A stretch of 64,000 nt of DNA, taken from Elephas maximus indicus (taxonomy: Eukaryota; Chordata; Mammalia; Proboscidea; Elephantidae). The notes beneath the pieces are model-generated. The model had not been told where the DNA came from. It did not search any database and saw only the letters and a program-made list of their open reading frames with translations. Location of the stretch: NCBI RefSeq assembly GCF_024166365.1, contig NC_064839.1, forward strand, positions 34,484,378 to 34,548,377. Reading direction: 5' to 3'. The translations under genes and the position numbers were made by a program. Shown here in pieces: positions 1-9,611 of this stretch. Position 1 is the first letter of the stretch; each line of letters opens with the position of its first letter.

Positions 1-546
1 CCTGTCCACCCTAGGCTTGGGATGTTGGTTCTGTCCTTATCGCACATAGCTTTATCAGCTTGATCAGGTGTCTTGTGAGCTCAAGAGAAAGTATAACTGT
101 ATGGTACCTCGGAGGGCACTCAGTTTAGTCTAGGCCTGTGTATTGCTTGTGACCAAGATGAGAAGTGAGGAACCACCTAGTGGTCAGGCCCCTGTTTCTT
201 CCTTCCATGGGCTGAGGCTGTGCATACCCCAGGTGCTTGATCAGCTTATGTCAACTCAATCAACTGCTGGCTGGGAACACCCACCTGTGTGTCCCTCCTC
301 AGGAGAGAGGCTAGGGCCAGGAGGTGACCTTTAGAACCTTTTCCACCTAGCCCAGCCTGCCAACCCTCACATTCACCCTCCATCTTAACAGTCCAGGCTG
401 ATCCCAGATGTCAGCAGGAGGGACCTTCTGATGTCCAGGCCCCACTGGTGCTTTGGTGTATGTGTGGGGAGAAGTTTCTCAATCGTGGAGCTCTGGGCTC
501 CTGCAGAATCCAGAATGTTGGCCATACTCTGCTTCTCCTTCTACAG
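1..546 (+). other. DUS2: DUS2 intron (3' part)
   Basis: This is the downstream part of an intron of DUS2; its 5' splice site lies outside the window. It ends in a pyrimidine-rich acceptor (cttctacag) immediately before the exon at 547. I see no exon, RNA gene or clear repeat inside it. Confidence 0.8.
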
Positions 547-696
547 TGAGGCCTTTGGCCTTGGTGCCTTCTATGAGGAGACCACTCGGGAGCTGCATGC
601 CCGGCGGGATGAGCTCTTAGCCCGGACCCCAGAGGAGGCAAGTGAGCCCGCTGAAGATACCTCTGGTGTCATTAAGATAGCTGTCAAGTTTGACCG
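547..696 (+). CDS. DUS2: DUS2 internal coding exon (tRNA dihydrouridine synthase 2)
   Basis: This exon of the FMN-dependent tRNA-dihydrouridine synthase 2 reads EAFGLGAFYEETTREL early and ends VIKIAVKFDR. DUS2 reduces a uridine in the D-loop of cytoplasmic tRNAs (position 20 in the known family). The segment lies in the linker after the catalytic TIM barrel and helical domain and before the C-terminal dsRNA-binding domain, near residues 311-361 if the family's usual 493 residues hold. Acceptor is ctacag at 541-546 and donor gtatgt at 697. The last codon is split (cg|g) and is completed exactly by the next exon at 1827, which supports both boundaries. The catalytic exons lie upstream of the window. 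Confidence 0.92.
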
Positions 697-1826
697 GTAT
701 GTCTCCAGCTTGGCCTCGGTTTGAGCCATGGCCACTGCCCTTGGGATCTGGTTGGGCTAGCAAGCTAGCTGGCTGCTGTACATGGTTAATGCCAAGCTCA
801 GGACTATAGGTCTCCTTGGTTTAGACACTTGTTCTCAATTTTCAGCATCCCCAAGAAGGCATTTTGGGGAAGATAACATTTCCAGGGAGCCCAGGGCTGT
901 ACATGTTGTCCCAAGGGTGACTGAACCCTACCTTTTTCCTAACCACGCCCTCCCACAACTCTCAGGCTTGTCTCCTTCTGTTCCTGAAAGGCTATGCTTT
1001 CTCCCAGGCCCTGAGGAACTAGTTGCCCACATGGAGCTCCCCAACAGGAGTGGGACCCCAGCCCTCATCTGGCTGTGCAACCCCTGCCCACACCCACTGC
1101 CCCTCATCAGCCGTGTGGTGCCCTCTTTAGGCATAAGTAGCCTCAGGCTCATTGTTGCTTGGGATTGTGACCTTCCTTTGAATGGCGTCCTCTTCCCTTC
1201 CCTTTGCCGTCTGGGATCTGAGACTTTCTCCAGTCCCCAGGCCCAGACCAGGAGCCAGCTTGGGTGTGGAGGTCCCTGAGACAGCTACTGAGCAGTCATA
1301 TGCCAGGGAGAGCTCCTGGTGGGAATTTGGAGCAGGGCCCCTCTCACCCTGTCACCCTGCCACAGACTGACTCTGGAACCAGAGTCTGCCGTGTCCAAGG
1401 CAGCAGTTGGATCATCCTGATGGTTGGCAGACATAGGGTGAACTAGATCCTCAAGGCCATTATCTGGCCACCTAAGTTCCTCACTTCCACACACTTCTTT
1501 CTGATCTTGTCTTGAGAGGCAAACTGGGCCTTCCTTCCTGGCTGTTGAAGGCTGTTTTTCAGGCCAGACCCCAGAGTACTTGGGGTTGACTCCCACCCCT
1601 AACTTCCCAAACATATCAAAGCCCACTTTTCAGTAGAACCTAGGCCCTAAGCCGCTGGTGGGGCAAAGATGGGAGCCCAGGGAATAGGGACGAAGCCTTA
1701 AAGCAGCAGGTTGATATCTCAGATCTTCCAGTTCATGCAGCTTCCATCAGGAACTGAATAGAGCCCCTGCTGAGGGAGGGAGTGGTGTTGGTGGGTAGGC
1801 CTTGACTCCTTAACCTCCCTTCCCAG
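697..1826 (+). other. DUS2: DUS2 intron
   Basis: The intron starts at gtatgt and ends at tcccag. It is GC-moderate and largely unique; short open frames on both strands in it show no recognisable protein family. I see no clear repeat or RNA gene. Confidence 0.85.
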
Positions 1827-1914
1827 GAGAGCATACCCATCCCAGATCACCCCCAAGATGTGCCTGCTGGAGTGGTGCCGGAGGGAGAAGTTGGCACAGC
1901 CTGTGTATGAGACG
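1827..1914 (+). CDS. DUS2: DUS2 internal coding exon, start of dsRNA-binding domain
   Basis: After the split codon this exon reads RAYPSQITPKMCLLEWCRRE and then KLAQPVYETV. That is the beginning of the double-stranded-RNA-binding domain that DUS2 uses to grip tRNA: helix 1 (PKMCLLEWCRREKL) followed by the first strand. It ends in phase 0 after the ACG codon at 1912-1914 with donor gtgagt at 1915. The 88-nt length and both phases fit the flanking exons. Confidence 0.95.
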
Positions 1915-3052
1915 GTGAGTTCCTGGCTGTGGTTGCCCTGCAGCCAGCCCCACAGTACAGCCACAGCGCGTACCATCAACCCAAGCATACCCCCAGCTCC
2001 TACCCTGAACTCTAGACTGCTTGGCTGGAGTCTAGCCTTACCCTTTGTGGGCATGCAGAGATTGCTAGTGGCCAGGCCAATTGTTGGTACCCCCTCCCCT
2101 CTGTCAGTGGGCCTGTTATCTAATTCAGGGCACTTTCAGAAAACTGAACTAGGGACCTAAGTAAGGGGCTGCCTGGGCCAGTCCTTGCCAGTGATGTTGC
2201 TGAGGCAGGGGAGACTTTTCAAGAAAGGGCTTATCAGTTTAGGAAGGAAGCTCAAACCTAAAAGTTAGATAGACATGCCTTTGGATCAGGCCTCAGCCAG
2301 TGGGACATAAAATTGTGCCTCAGATGTGGGGCCCGTGGGGTGGAAACCTTGAGGCCATCTTGCTTCATCTCATTTGGTTCCTGTGGCCATGCCTTGTCCA
2401 GGCTGCTCTGTCTTGTCTGAACTGGTCTCCTGGCTTCCAGGCTTGTGTCCCTCTCTGTGAGAGTGACTTTTTCCAAAACACAAAGATGACCTCTTGCCCA
2501 AGTCTTCGTCAGCTCCCCAGTACCTTTAGGATCAAGCCCTAACACCTCAACGTGGAGCACGAGACCCACCCCCATCCACATGCCTTTCTGCCTCAAGTCT
2601 CATCCTCTCAGCCCGCTGCTCCAGCCTAATCACCTGGTTCCTCTGCCAGGTGTGCCTTCTCTGCTCCTGTCCTTGTCCGCTCTGACCTGTTTGTTATCTG
2701 GCGAACTCCTCATCTTTAGGGACCTGACCCATCCGGATATCAGCAGGGGAGGCTCCATAGTCACATGCAGCTAAGGACTCTGATGGCCCTCTGCTTGGGT
2801 CCATGACAGAACTCCTGACACACTGTGATGTCAGTGTCTATTTGTGTATCTGACTTTTTTCCCTGGAAGATGCATCAGGCGCTTCTCTGAGGAAGATCAT
2901 GTGGTACAGGTAGCTTGGGGGCGCTTCCTTTGACTTAGGTGGGAAGTTCTTCCCTTAATCTGCCTGCAGCGTGACTCTGGCACATGGGCCCCCAGGGCTC
3001 AGTCCTCTTGCCTCTGTGTAGCCATCTATTTCCTTTGCTCTCTTTGCATCAG
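1915..3052 (+). other. DUS2: DUS2 intron with an ancient L2 fragment
   Basis: The intron runs from donor gtgagt to acceptor gcatcag. An old L2 LINE 3' fragment occupies about 2410-2780; the rest looks unique. Confidence 0.85.
2410..2780 (+). repeat. L2 LINE 3'-end fragment
   Basis: The stretch around 2505-2660 (cagctccccagtaccttta, ggatcaagccctaac, then a pyrimidine-rich run with ccatccacatgcc) matches the recognised 3' end of mammalian L2 elements in plus orientation. It is highly diverged, so the edges are approximate. Confidence 0.6.
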
Positions 3053-3126
3053 GTTCAACGCCCCCTAGATCGTCTGTTCTGCTCTGTTGTTACTGTTGCT
3101 GAGCAAAAGTACCAGTCTACCTTGTG
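3053..3126 (+). CDS. DUS2: DUS2 internal coding exon, middle of dsRNA-binding domain
   Basis: The exon starts in phase 0 and reads VQRPLDRLFCSVVTVAEQKY followed by QSTL and a split tryptophan codon (tg|g). These residues are the beta strands of the dsRNA-binding fold. Acceptor is gcatcag ending at 3052; donor is gtaagt at 3127. Human DUS2, as I recall it, has FSSIV where this reads FCSVV, a conservative difference. Confidence 0.95.
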
Positions 3127-3345
3127 GTAAGTTCCCTCATCAGTGGTATGAGGCTTAGGGTGGGGGCCTGAACCCAGCATTGGCCTGGAAGGGTTTGGGG
3201 AGGGGGTGCCTGGGCAGTGCCATGGGTAATGACACCTTCCTCACTTTGGCAGAATCTCTGCCAAGGGTGTTTAGAGACAGGTCTCCCAACCTCTAGTCGT
3301 GCAACCAGCCTGCCTGCTTTATTGCCCCATGCCCCCTCTGCCCAG

Positions 3346-3583
3346 GGACAAGTCCAAGAAACTGGCGGAGCAGGCTGCGGCTATTGTCTGTCTGCGGAGC
3401 CGGGGCCTCCCCGAGGGTCGGCTGGGTGAGGAGAGTCCTTCCCTACACAAGCGCAAGCGAGAGTGCCCTGACCAAGATCCTGGAAGCCCCAGAGCTCAAG
3501 AGCCGGGACTGCCTGGGGAGCTGCGCAAAAAGCCCCTTGTGGCCTTGGGAAGTGGTGAAGAGAGCCTGCGGGAAGGCCGGTGA
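3346..3583 (+). CDS. DUS2: DUS2 terminal coding exon and stop
   Basis: The exon completes the split tryptophan and reads DKSKKLAEQAAAIVCLRSRG, the last helix of the dsRNA-binding domain with its lysine-rich start (KSKK) and alanine-rich face. A low-complexity hydrophilic tail follows (EESPSLHKRKRE, then PDQDPGSPRAQEPG) and ends EESLREGR with TGA at 3581-3583. The preceding intron (3127-3345) is only 219 nt. The four exons together encode about 182 residues, as expected for the C-terminal third of a 493-residue protein. The tail beyond the dsRBD is fast-evolving and likely disordered. Confidence 0.95.
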
Positions 3584-3895
3584 CCACTGTCCCTGCCTGG
3601 TCACCTCCTCCACGGGCCTGGCCCTGAGAAGGCTGTGGGCACTGGAACATGAACAGATACCATTGGGCAATTTGCTGGCCCCACCTGGCAGAGTTAGAGG
3701 TCCTGGCCTGGGCCATCTTCCTGGGGCACTGGCCAAGGATTGCGCAGTAGTGGATCCCATCTCCCTTGGTGGGTCTAAGTGATAGGACCAAGTTCTCAGT
3801 GACCTCAGTATTTTCTTTGAAAACAGAAGCTTTTTAGGTGGCACCTTCCCCTTGATATCAGTACAATGCAATAAAGACACCCCACCCCCACCCAA
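3584..3895 (+). terminator. DUS2: DUS2 3' UTR and poly(A) signal
   Basis: A canonical AATAAA lies at 3870-3875, about 290 nt after the DUS2 stop codon, followed by a C-rich then GT/T-rich stretch (cccaatgttggctgcttt). This is the most likely cleavage and polyadenylation site. The exact cleavage position is not visible. Confidence 0.7.
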
Positions 3896-4879
3896 TGTTG
3901 GCTGCTTTAGCCTTGGGCAATTTAGCACACAGACATGTGTCCTGGCATAATTATTCTCTTCCCCGCCCTCGCCCTCTGTGTTTCCTGAAGCATATCCCCT
4001 ACTCATCCTTATGGGTCTTAGTGGTATGGGTGGTATATCACCTTTCAGGCTTACTGGACTTGAGCTGAGCCAGGAAGGCCCAAGAAGCCCATTCTACTGA
4101 TGGTAAACCTGAGCACTAGGCATCACTTGATTTTCCTGATGAGAGGTGATACAGAATCTGGGGGAAAGACTAGGGTATCTGATGCCCCAGAAAGGATACA
4201 GCCCAGTGGAGTGAGGGGTGCTGGGCTTGACCCCCGAAGTCTTCTCCAAGTTTGATAGCTGGCTGGAGCTCAGACCTGATGAGGTGCCTGCTCTGGGCAG
4301 GGGGCACTGGTGGCCACTGATGACAGTAGTTTGGGGCCCTTGGAATAGCCTGCCCACACTACCCTCCCCCACCCCCCCACCATCCCGCTTGGGGCGGAAG
4401 GAAGTGGCAGATTCTGTTTAGTTTCCTCCTGGCAGTGAGAAGCAAACAACGGCTACCACATCTTCTGGGGCCTCCCCCACTTCTGGGAGGGGCGTTCTGA
4501 CCAAAGGTCCCTACCCTGCGCTGCTCCGGTTCCTCGGCTGTAAACACACTGCTGCTTCTCCTCTTTTCTGGGCTCTCTAGGGAAGGGGGGATTCCCCCTC
4601 CCGGGTCTAGGCCTGGGGCACAGGAGGAGCACTGCTGTCCCCCGTCCCCTTCCCTTCCCTGTTCCTGCCATCACCCCTGGGGCAGCTTCATTGCCCCTTG
4701 GCAACCCTGTAGAGGGCTCAGGCCCCATGCCAGCCAGTAGTCCTTGGCCCTGCTGGCCTCTGAATCAAGGGTTGGGCGGGTGAGGCCTCTGTCTAGTCTT
4801 GGTGCTGCCCCTCCCTGCTACACATACTCGCTTTTCTGTGTGCCCATAAAGAGATAGCACTACCACCTGCCTGCCAGGG

Positions 4880-4975
4880 CCCATTGCTGTTTGACCTTGG
4901 ACAAGTCACTTCTGGTCCTCTTTGAGCCCAAGCACCTTCTCTGAGAATGGGATCAGAGGCTGGGTAAGGCTGGCT
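4880..4975 (+). repeat. MIR SINE fragment
   Basis: The run tgttgaccttggacaagtc-like (tttgaccttggacaagtcac at about 4890-4909), then tctttgagccc and gagaatggg, follows the MIR core order (gaccttgggcaagtcactt, tgagcctcag, aaaatgggg). Confidence 0.65.
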
Positions 4976-5994
4976 GGGAAATAAATAGGCTGACCTGTGA
5001 TAGGGTACTGCTTGGCTAATGGGGTCACTGCAGGCTGAGGCTGCCTAACTTCTTAGATCAGTGCTCTGGGAGCAGAGACCAGGAAAAGACACTTGAGGCT
5101 TAGTCCAGCCCCAGCCACCAAACTTTAGGCACCATTTATTTCTAATTTGGCTTACTAAAAACTCTCAGTCAAAATGCTTCCTGTGCTTTTCCTCATAGTC
5201 CCACTAAAACAAGGCAGACAGAGGCCCTGGTGGACCTCCAGGTACCCTGGGCCAGTTAGAACCTTGGTGGGACTCTGTGGGGGCCCAGCACTGAGTCCCA
5301 AGATCTACCTCCCTAGTGGGGCTGAGCTCTTGGCTTCAGACCTCTTTTCCCACCAAGGTCATGTACCTGAGGAAGCCCTTTCTCTGGCATGATCAAGTTC
5401 ATGTCTGGGCTATGGGCAAAGACAGGCAGCGACAGAGGTCTACTGCTAAGATAGAGGCTGGGGTGTGGGGGCTCAGGGGGCCCAGGGGAAGCACTGGGGA
5501 GAGGGTCAGCCACAGGGGAGCCAGGTGGGGAGGGGCTCATGTGTGGTCCATGACTGAGGTATCTGGCAGAGACCCTGGTTGAATATGTCAGGCTTCAAAA
5601 AGTCTAACTTTAGCACCACTTGGGTAAGGGTCCTTCTTCAGTGATGTCTGTCCTGATCTCAGAGTGGCCCGCCCAAGGGCTAGGACAGGCTGGGAGAGCC
5701 CAGCCAGGCCTGAAAACTCCACCCACTGCTCTTACCATGCCCGCCTTAAACTGGGCCACTTAGACTCCCAACTGCCTTTCTGTGCTAGTGGTCATGCTTA
5801 TCCGTTTGTCCCAGTCACCTTGATTAAGGGCTTCTTCTAGCTTATTTTGGAGACAGGTGGTTTGGTGTGGGCATGAGAAGAAGGATGAGTAAGGCTAGAG
5901 AGGATGGCAGGTCCTCAGACAGCCACAGCAAGAAGACTGGACTTTGTGCACAGATGGGTGGGGAAACTCTGACCCCTATAATCCTGTACTCCTA

Positions 5995-6180
5995 GATCCT
6001 TCCTGGTCTCCCTCCTGCTCAGAACTCTTCCATGGCTCCCCACTGCCCTCTGGATCAAGTCCAAACTCCTCAGCCTAGCATTTGAGGACAAAGTGCTGAC
6101 CCTGGCTTCCCAGCACCCTGTGCTGACTTCAGCAACTAACTTTCTTAGATTGTAGTTGGCTGGCCTCATCCCTCTTGCCC
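5995..6180 (+). repeat. L2 LINE 3'-end fragment
   Basis: Reads tccatggctccccactgccc, then ggatcaagtccaaactcctc and agcctagcatttgaggacaa, which is the characteristic L2 3' sequence. Confidence 0.75.
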
Positions 6181-7012
6181 AGATTGGGGGCTGTTTGAGG
6201 GCAGTCTCTGTTTCCCCTCTGCCCAGCCTTGGCTGGGGAGTGAGGACCAGGCACAGAAGAGAAATCAGAGAAGAGCTTGTGGGTAGATGTGTGGCATGGA
6301 GAGTTTTCTAAACTTTGGCTTTCCTCTAAGGCTCCTATTTCCCCTAATGTGAAACAAGGAGGCTAGGCTGGGCAGGCCCTAAACTGTGCCATCCCATGAC
6401 TCTGTCAGAGGACACAGGAGCACCTTAAACTGTGCTCAGAGCCAGGCTTGTGGCAGCTGATGAAAGAAATGGACTTTCCCTAAATCTCAGGCCAGGCTGG
6501 CATTCACAAAGGAGGGAGAGGTAGGGTATAGCGACCCACAAGGTCCTTGTCTACCAGCCTGGCCAGCTGGGGATCTGAATACTGGCCTGGCCCCCTGGGC
6601 TTCTGGTTTCACAGGGTTCCCAGAGGGCTAGACTTGGGACATGTCAGATGGTCTCCTACAGGAGCTGTGGAGCTGGCCTGAGAAAGAACTCATGGAGGGA
6701 GGTCCTGGCCCTAGCTGAGGATGAAGGGGGATGAGAATATGTACATAAGTGTGAGGGAGGGGGCAGGTCCAGTCACAGCCCCCAGAGCCCCCAGCCATTG
6801 CTGCCTTGCTTACAAAGGCGGTCACATATCTGCAGGTTGTACCCATCCCTGCCCTAGCCCTCAGCACTCCAGACTAGGGTTCTTAGTTTCTGCCAGACCA
6901 GAAGCCCCTTGCCTAATATGTGACCTGTTCTGAGGAGCATTTGATGAATAGGTGAGTTTTTCAAGCCATCTACAGTGGTGGGTGTAATAAGACCCAGGGT
7001 CCCTGGTTCAGA

Positions 7013-7020
7013 TGACGTCA
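7013..7020. promoter_or_regulatory. Perfect CRE palindrome TGACGTCA
   Basis: An exact 8-bp cAMP-response element sits in the intergenic region, 3.1 kb after the DUS2 poly(A) signal and about 2.3 kb before the NFATC3 start region. A palindrome of this length can arise by chance, so a CREB/ATF role is inference. Confidence 0.4.
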
Positions 7021-7324
7021 TGTCTGGAGGGAAGGCGGACTGAATAAAGGCTTATTTTCTCTATTCAGATGATGACCTGGGAGGTGTATGTGTAAGGGGA
7101 GGGGGGCACATCCTGAAGTTGCATTAAGTCTTTTACAGGAGGGGGAGGTGAACTGGCCAAGCTTCTGGGGCCTTGTACTCCAGGATTATATTACATGTAG
7201 TACTAATTGGGGTAGTCATCTGTTAGGGGCAGAGAGCTGCAGAGCTGACATGGTGTTGGGGGTCCAAGTTCCAGTCTTCGGTCCTCATGGTTGGAGATGA
7301 TCTGAAGGCAGGGGAGCTTTTTGG

Positions 7325-7745
7325 GAGAATGTTCTATCCACCTAATGCCATCTACCCCTTTCCTTCGACTTCTGTTATCTCCTCCTGCATCTAACCTCTC
7401 ACCTCTTCATCTAGTGATCCATCCAGAATTGTGACCATGTAAGTCCCCTGTTCTCAACCCTTCCATGGCTCCCTGTTGCCCTCAGAATAAAGTCCAGACA
7501 CCTTGCAGTGGACTGCAGCATTGCCCACTCATTCAGCCTCACTTTTGGCTGCCGCCCACTGCAGATACTGTCTTGTCTTCAAGTCTTTGGAAATTTGTTT
7601 TTGTCTGGAAAGACCTTCATTACTCCTTGTTCATCTCTCCAATTCCTAGTGACCCCTGTGGAGACTTTGAAGCCAGTGGCATTCTCTGAGCTCCCGGCAG
7701 TGCCCTCATCTTTCTCCACAGTAATTATAGAGTTGCTGCCCTGAG
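7325..7745 (+). repeat. L2 LINE 3'-end fragment
   Basis: Contains ttccatggctccctgttgcc, ctcagaataaagtccagaca and ccttgcagtgg in the L2 order, then the pyrimidine-rich tail region. It includes an internal AATAAA that belongs to the repeat, not to a gene. Confidence 0.7.
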
Positions 7746-9026
7746 CCTCCCTATCTCTGAAGGAAGACTGATTTATCTGAGTTCCCAGGCCCAGTACAGG
7801 TCTGGGTACAGAGCACCAGTTAGGAAAAGTACCCTGACCAAAGGAATTAGCCAACGGAAGATTAACAGACATTTCACGTGCTCTGGACATTCCCTGTCCA
7901 CCTGACTTGAGGCCACGTAGGGTTATCCCTAGGGCTTCGCGTAATTCCAATATCAACCCAGAAAGACACCTCTGCAAGGTACTCGCCTTACCCTCTTGTC
8001 CCACGGGCTTTTTGTGGGCGATATGGGATGTGCCATGGGCTGTGAGACGGCATTCCCGGGGCCTCGCACCTGCACCCAGTCCCCTGAGATAACAGCACCC
8101 TGGGTTTCTCTGGCAACGAGCATCTAGGGATGCTCTGCCCTGCAGGCCTTGTGCCCCGTCTGGAGCCAAGGGAGCGGGTCACCGCCGCCTGTCCTAACTC
8201 CCAGTCCACCCTGTGCCTCAGCGGAGCTGTAAGTAAACAAGTATCCCTGGGCGCGGTCTCCAGTCCAGTCCCCAAGAGGCGGCGTCTTGGGCTATCCCGG
8301 GGGAAGACAGGGCCGACGGGAAGGGGCTGAGAGCGAAAACTGTTCTACAGACACAGTGTCACTTCCGCCCTACTGCCAGCCTCCATTTTGGGTGGCATAA
8401 TCCCTCCTGCATTCATGGAGGTGCATTGGGAAGCAGAGGTCCAAAAGCCTGTGAGTGCGGGAGCTCACGACAGGCACTATCCCATTCAGTCTGCCTGGCT
8501 TCCAGCAGGAGACAATCCATTCCCGTCGGGCTCCGCCGAGGTTCGAAATGCTCCGGCTGTCTTCTAGGAGCAGCTGCCAGGGCGGGCTCTTAGGGGCAGA
8601 CAAAGGCGTAGCCACCTAGGCACGCAGGCCCCGCCCCGCAGGGGTGGGTCTGGTGCAGAGAGCCCAGACTCAGGCCCTGTCGCGCAACCCAGGTCTCCGG
8701 CTCCGCCCCAACCTAGCTGGAGGCTGGGACTGAACCCCGGTCTTTCGAGTCTCCGCCATTAAAGGTGTGGCGGGGGAAGTGAGTCGCATCCAGGTAACCT
8801 CGCGGAGCCCTGATGCCCTTCCCAAACGGAGCCATGAAAAGGAACACGGTCCAGCCGCCCATCATCGCACCCATAAGCTTAGGGTTCCCGCGCCCCTTCC
8901 TCAACGTGAGGAATAAGAAAAGAGATCTCCGACTAGTCGGTGGTGGGCTCCCCAAAGCAATCAGGACCACAGGCGCCACTCCCTGGTTCCGGGAACGGGC
9001 TTAGTGGCGGAGGGGCTAGAACACAA

Positions 9027-9039
9027 ACTACAACTCCCA
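9027..9039 (+). promoter_or_regulatory. GFY / ZNF143-type promoter motif
   Basis: The string actacaactccca closely matches the promoter motif ACTACAATTCCCAGC bound by ZNF143 and associated factors. It lies on the upstream flank of the NFATC3 CpG island, roughly 250 bp before the presumed start region. The part after the CCCA (agcggtagcg) departs from the full motif. Confidence 0.5.
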
Positions 9040-9435
9040 AGCGGTAGCGGGGCTCGCCCGCGCTTCGTATCACTTGACTTCCTCCTCCCGGAGCTAGAGT
9101 CCCGCGATAGGCCGGCGAGGGGGCGGGGGCCTTGGGGCTAGCCTTCGGCGCCAGTGGCCAATGGGCGGCCCGGCCGGATGGGCGCGCGGTAGGGGGCAGG
9201 GCCGGGTGCAAGGCACGGCGCGGGAGCGCGCCGGCGGCGGCTATTGGGGGGCGGGGAGCATCTGCTGAGGCGAAGGCGGCGGTTTAGGCACCCGCGACAA
9301 GCGGCGGCGGCGGCGGCTTTTGGTTAGGCTCGGCGTGCGGCCAGTTCTCGAGATCGGAACGGAACGCTCAGCCTCGCAGGCCCCGCCCGGAAAGTTTGCC
9401 GCGAAGCCGCGACCTTCTGGCCGGCGCGGCCCGGC

Positions 9436-9450
9436 ATGAAGCGGCGCTGA
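9436..9450 (+). CDS. Short upstream ORF in the NFATC3 leader (4 codons, MKRR)
   Basis: ATG at 9436 opens a four-codon frame (Met-Lys-Arg-Arg) that stops with TGA at 9448-9450, 58 nt before the NFATC3 start. It has G at -3 and A at +4, a better context than the main ATG, which has C at -3. If the leader begins upstream of it, scanning ribosomes would meet it first, and the short spacing would reduce reinitiation at the main start. Whether it is translated is inference. Confidence 0.5.
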   Translation: MKRR

Positions 9451-9508
9451 GGAGCCGCTGCCGCCGCGGTGCAGCCTGAGGAGGAGCGCAGCAGCTTGGG
9501 CCACGCCG

Positions 9509-9611
9509 ATGACTACTGCAAACTGTGGCGCCCACGACGAGCTCGACTTCAAACTCGTCTTTGGCGAGGACGGGGCGCCGGCGCCGCCGCCCCCGGGCCC
9601 GCGGCCTGCAG
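9509..9611 (+). CDS. NFATC3: NFATC3 exon 1 coding part (residues 1-34)
   Basis: This encodes the N-terminus of NFATC3 (NFAT4/NFATx), the calcineurin-regulated transcription factor. It begins [20 protein letters not shown] and runs into a proline-rich stretch ([12 protein letters not shown]). The acidic and hydrophobic [13 protein letters not shown] is the conserved start of the N-terminal transactivation domain. The reading frame gives 34 codons plus one base, with donor gtgggt at 9612; that base plus the first two of exon 2 make the Asp-35 codon. The start is chosen by match to the family N-terminus and because it is the only in-frame ATG upstream of this motif. Its initiation context is weak. 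Confidence 0.95.

Larger units (their letters stand above)
3896..8899. other. DUS2-NFATC3 intergenic region
   Basis: About 5 kb separates the DUS2 poly(A) signal from the NFATC3 CpG island. Ancient MIR and L2 fragments are present (4880-4975, 5995-6180, 7325-7745) but no AfroSINE or L1, unlike the NFATC3 intron. Several antisense open frames of up to about 190 codons occur, but none resembles a known protein or has supporting gene structure. The order and spacing agree with the conserved DUS2-NFATC3 tandem pair. Confidence 0.8.

Noticed and set aside
3443..4006. 187-codon antisense open frame overlapping the last DUS2 exon
   Set aside because: It mirrors GC-rich coding sequence on the other strand, has no recognisable domain and no promoter or splice context.
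7579..8169. 196-codon antisense open frame between the genes
   Set aside because: Part of it lies in an L2 fragment and the translation resembles no known protein.
8715..8760. Sequence gggactgaaccccggtctttcgag resembling a reversed tRNA T-arm
   Set aside because: More likely a diverged MIR/tRNA-derived SINE scrap; no complete tRNA fold is visible.
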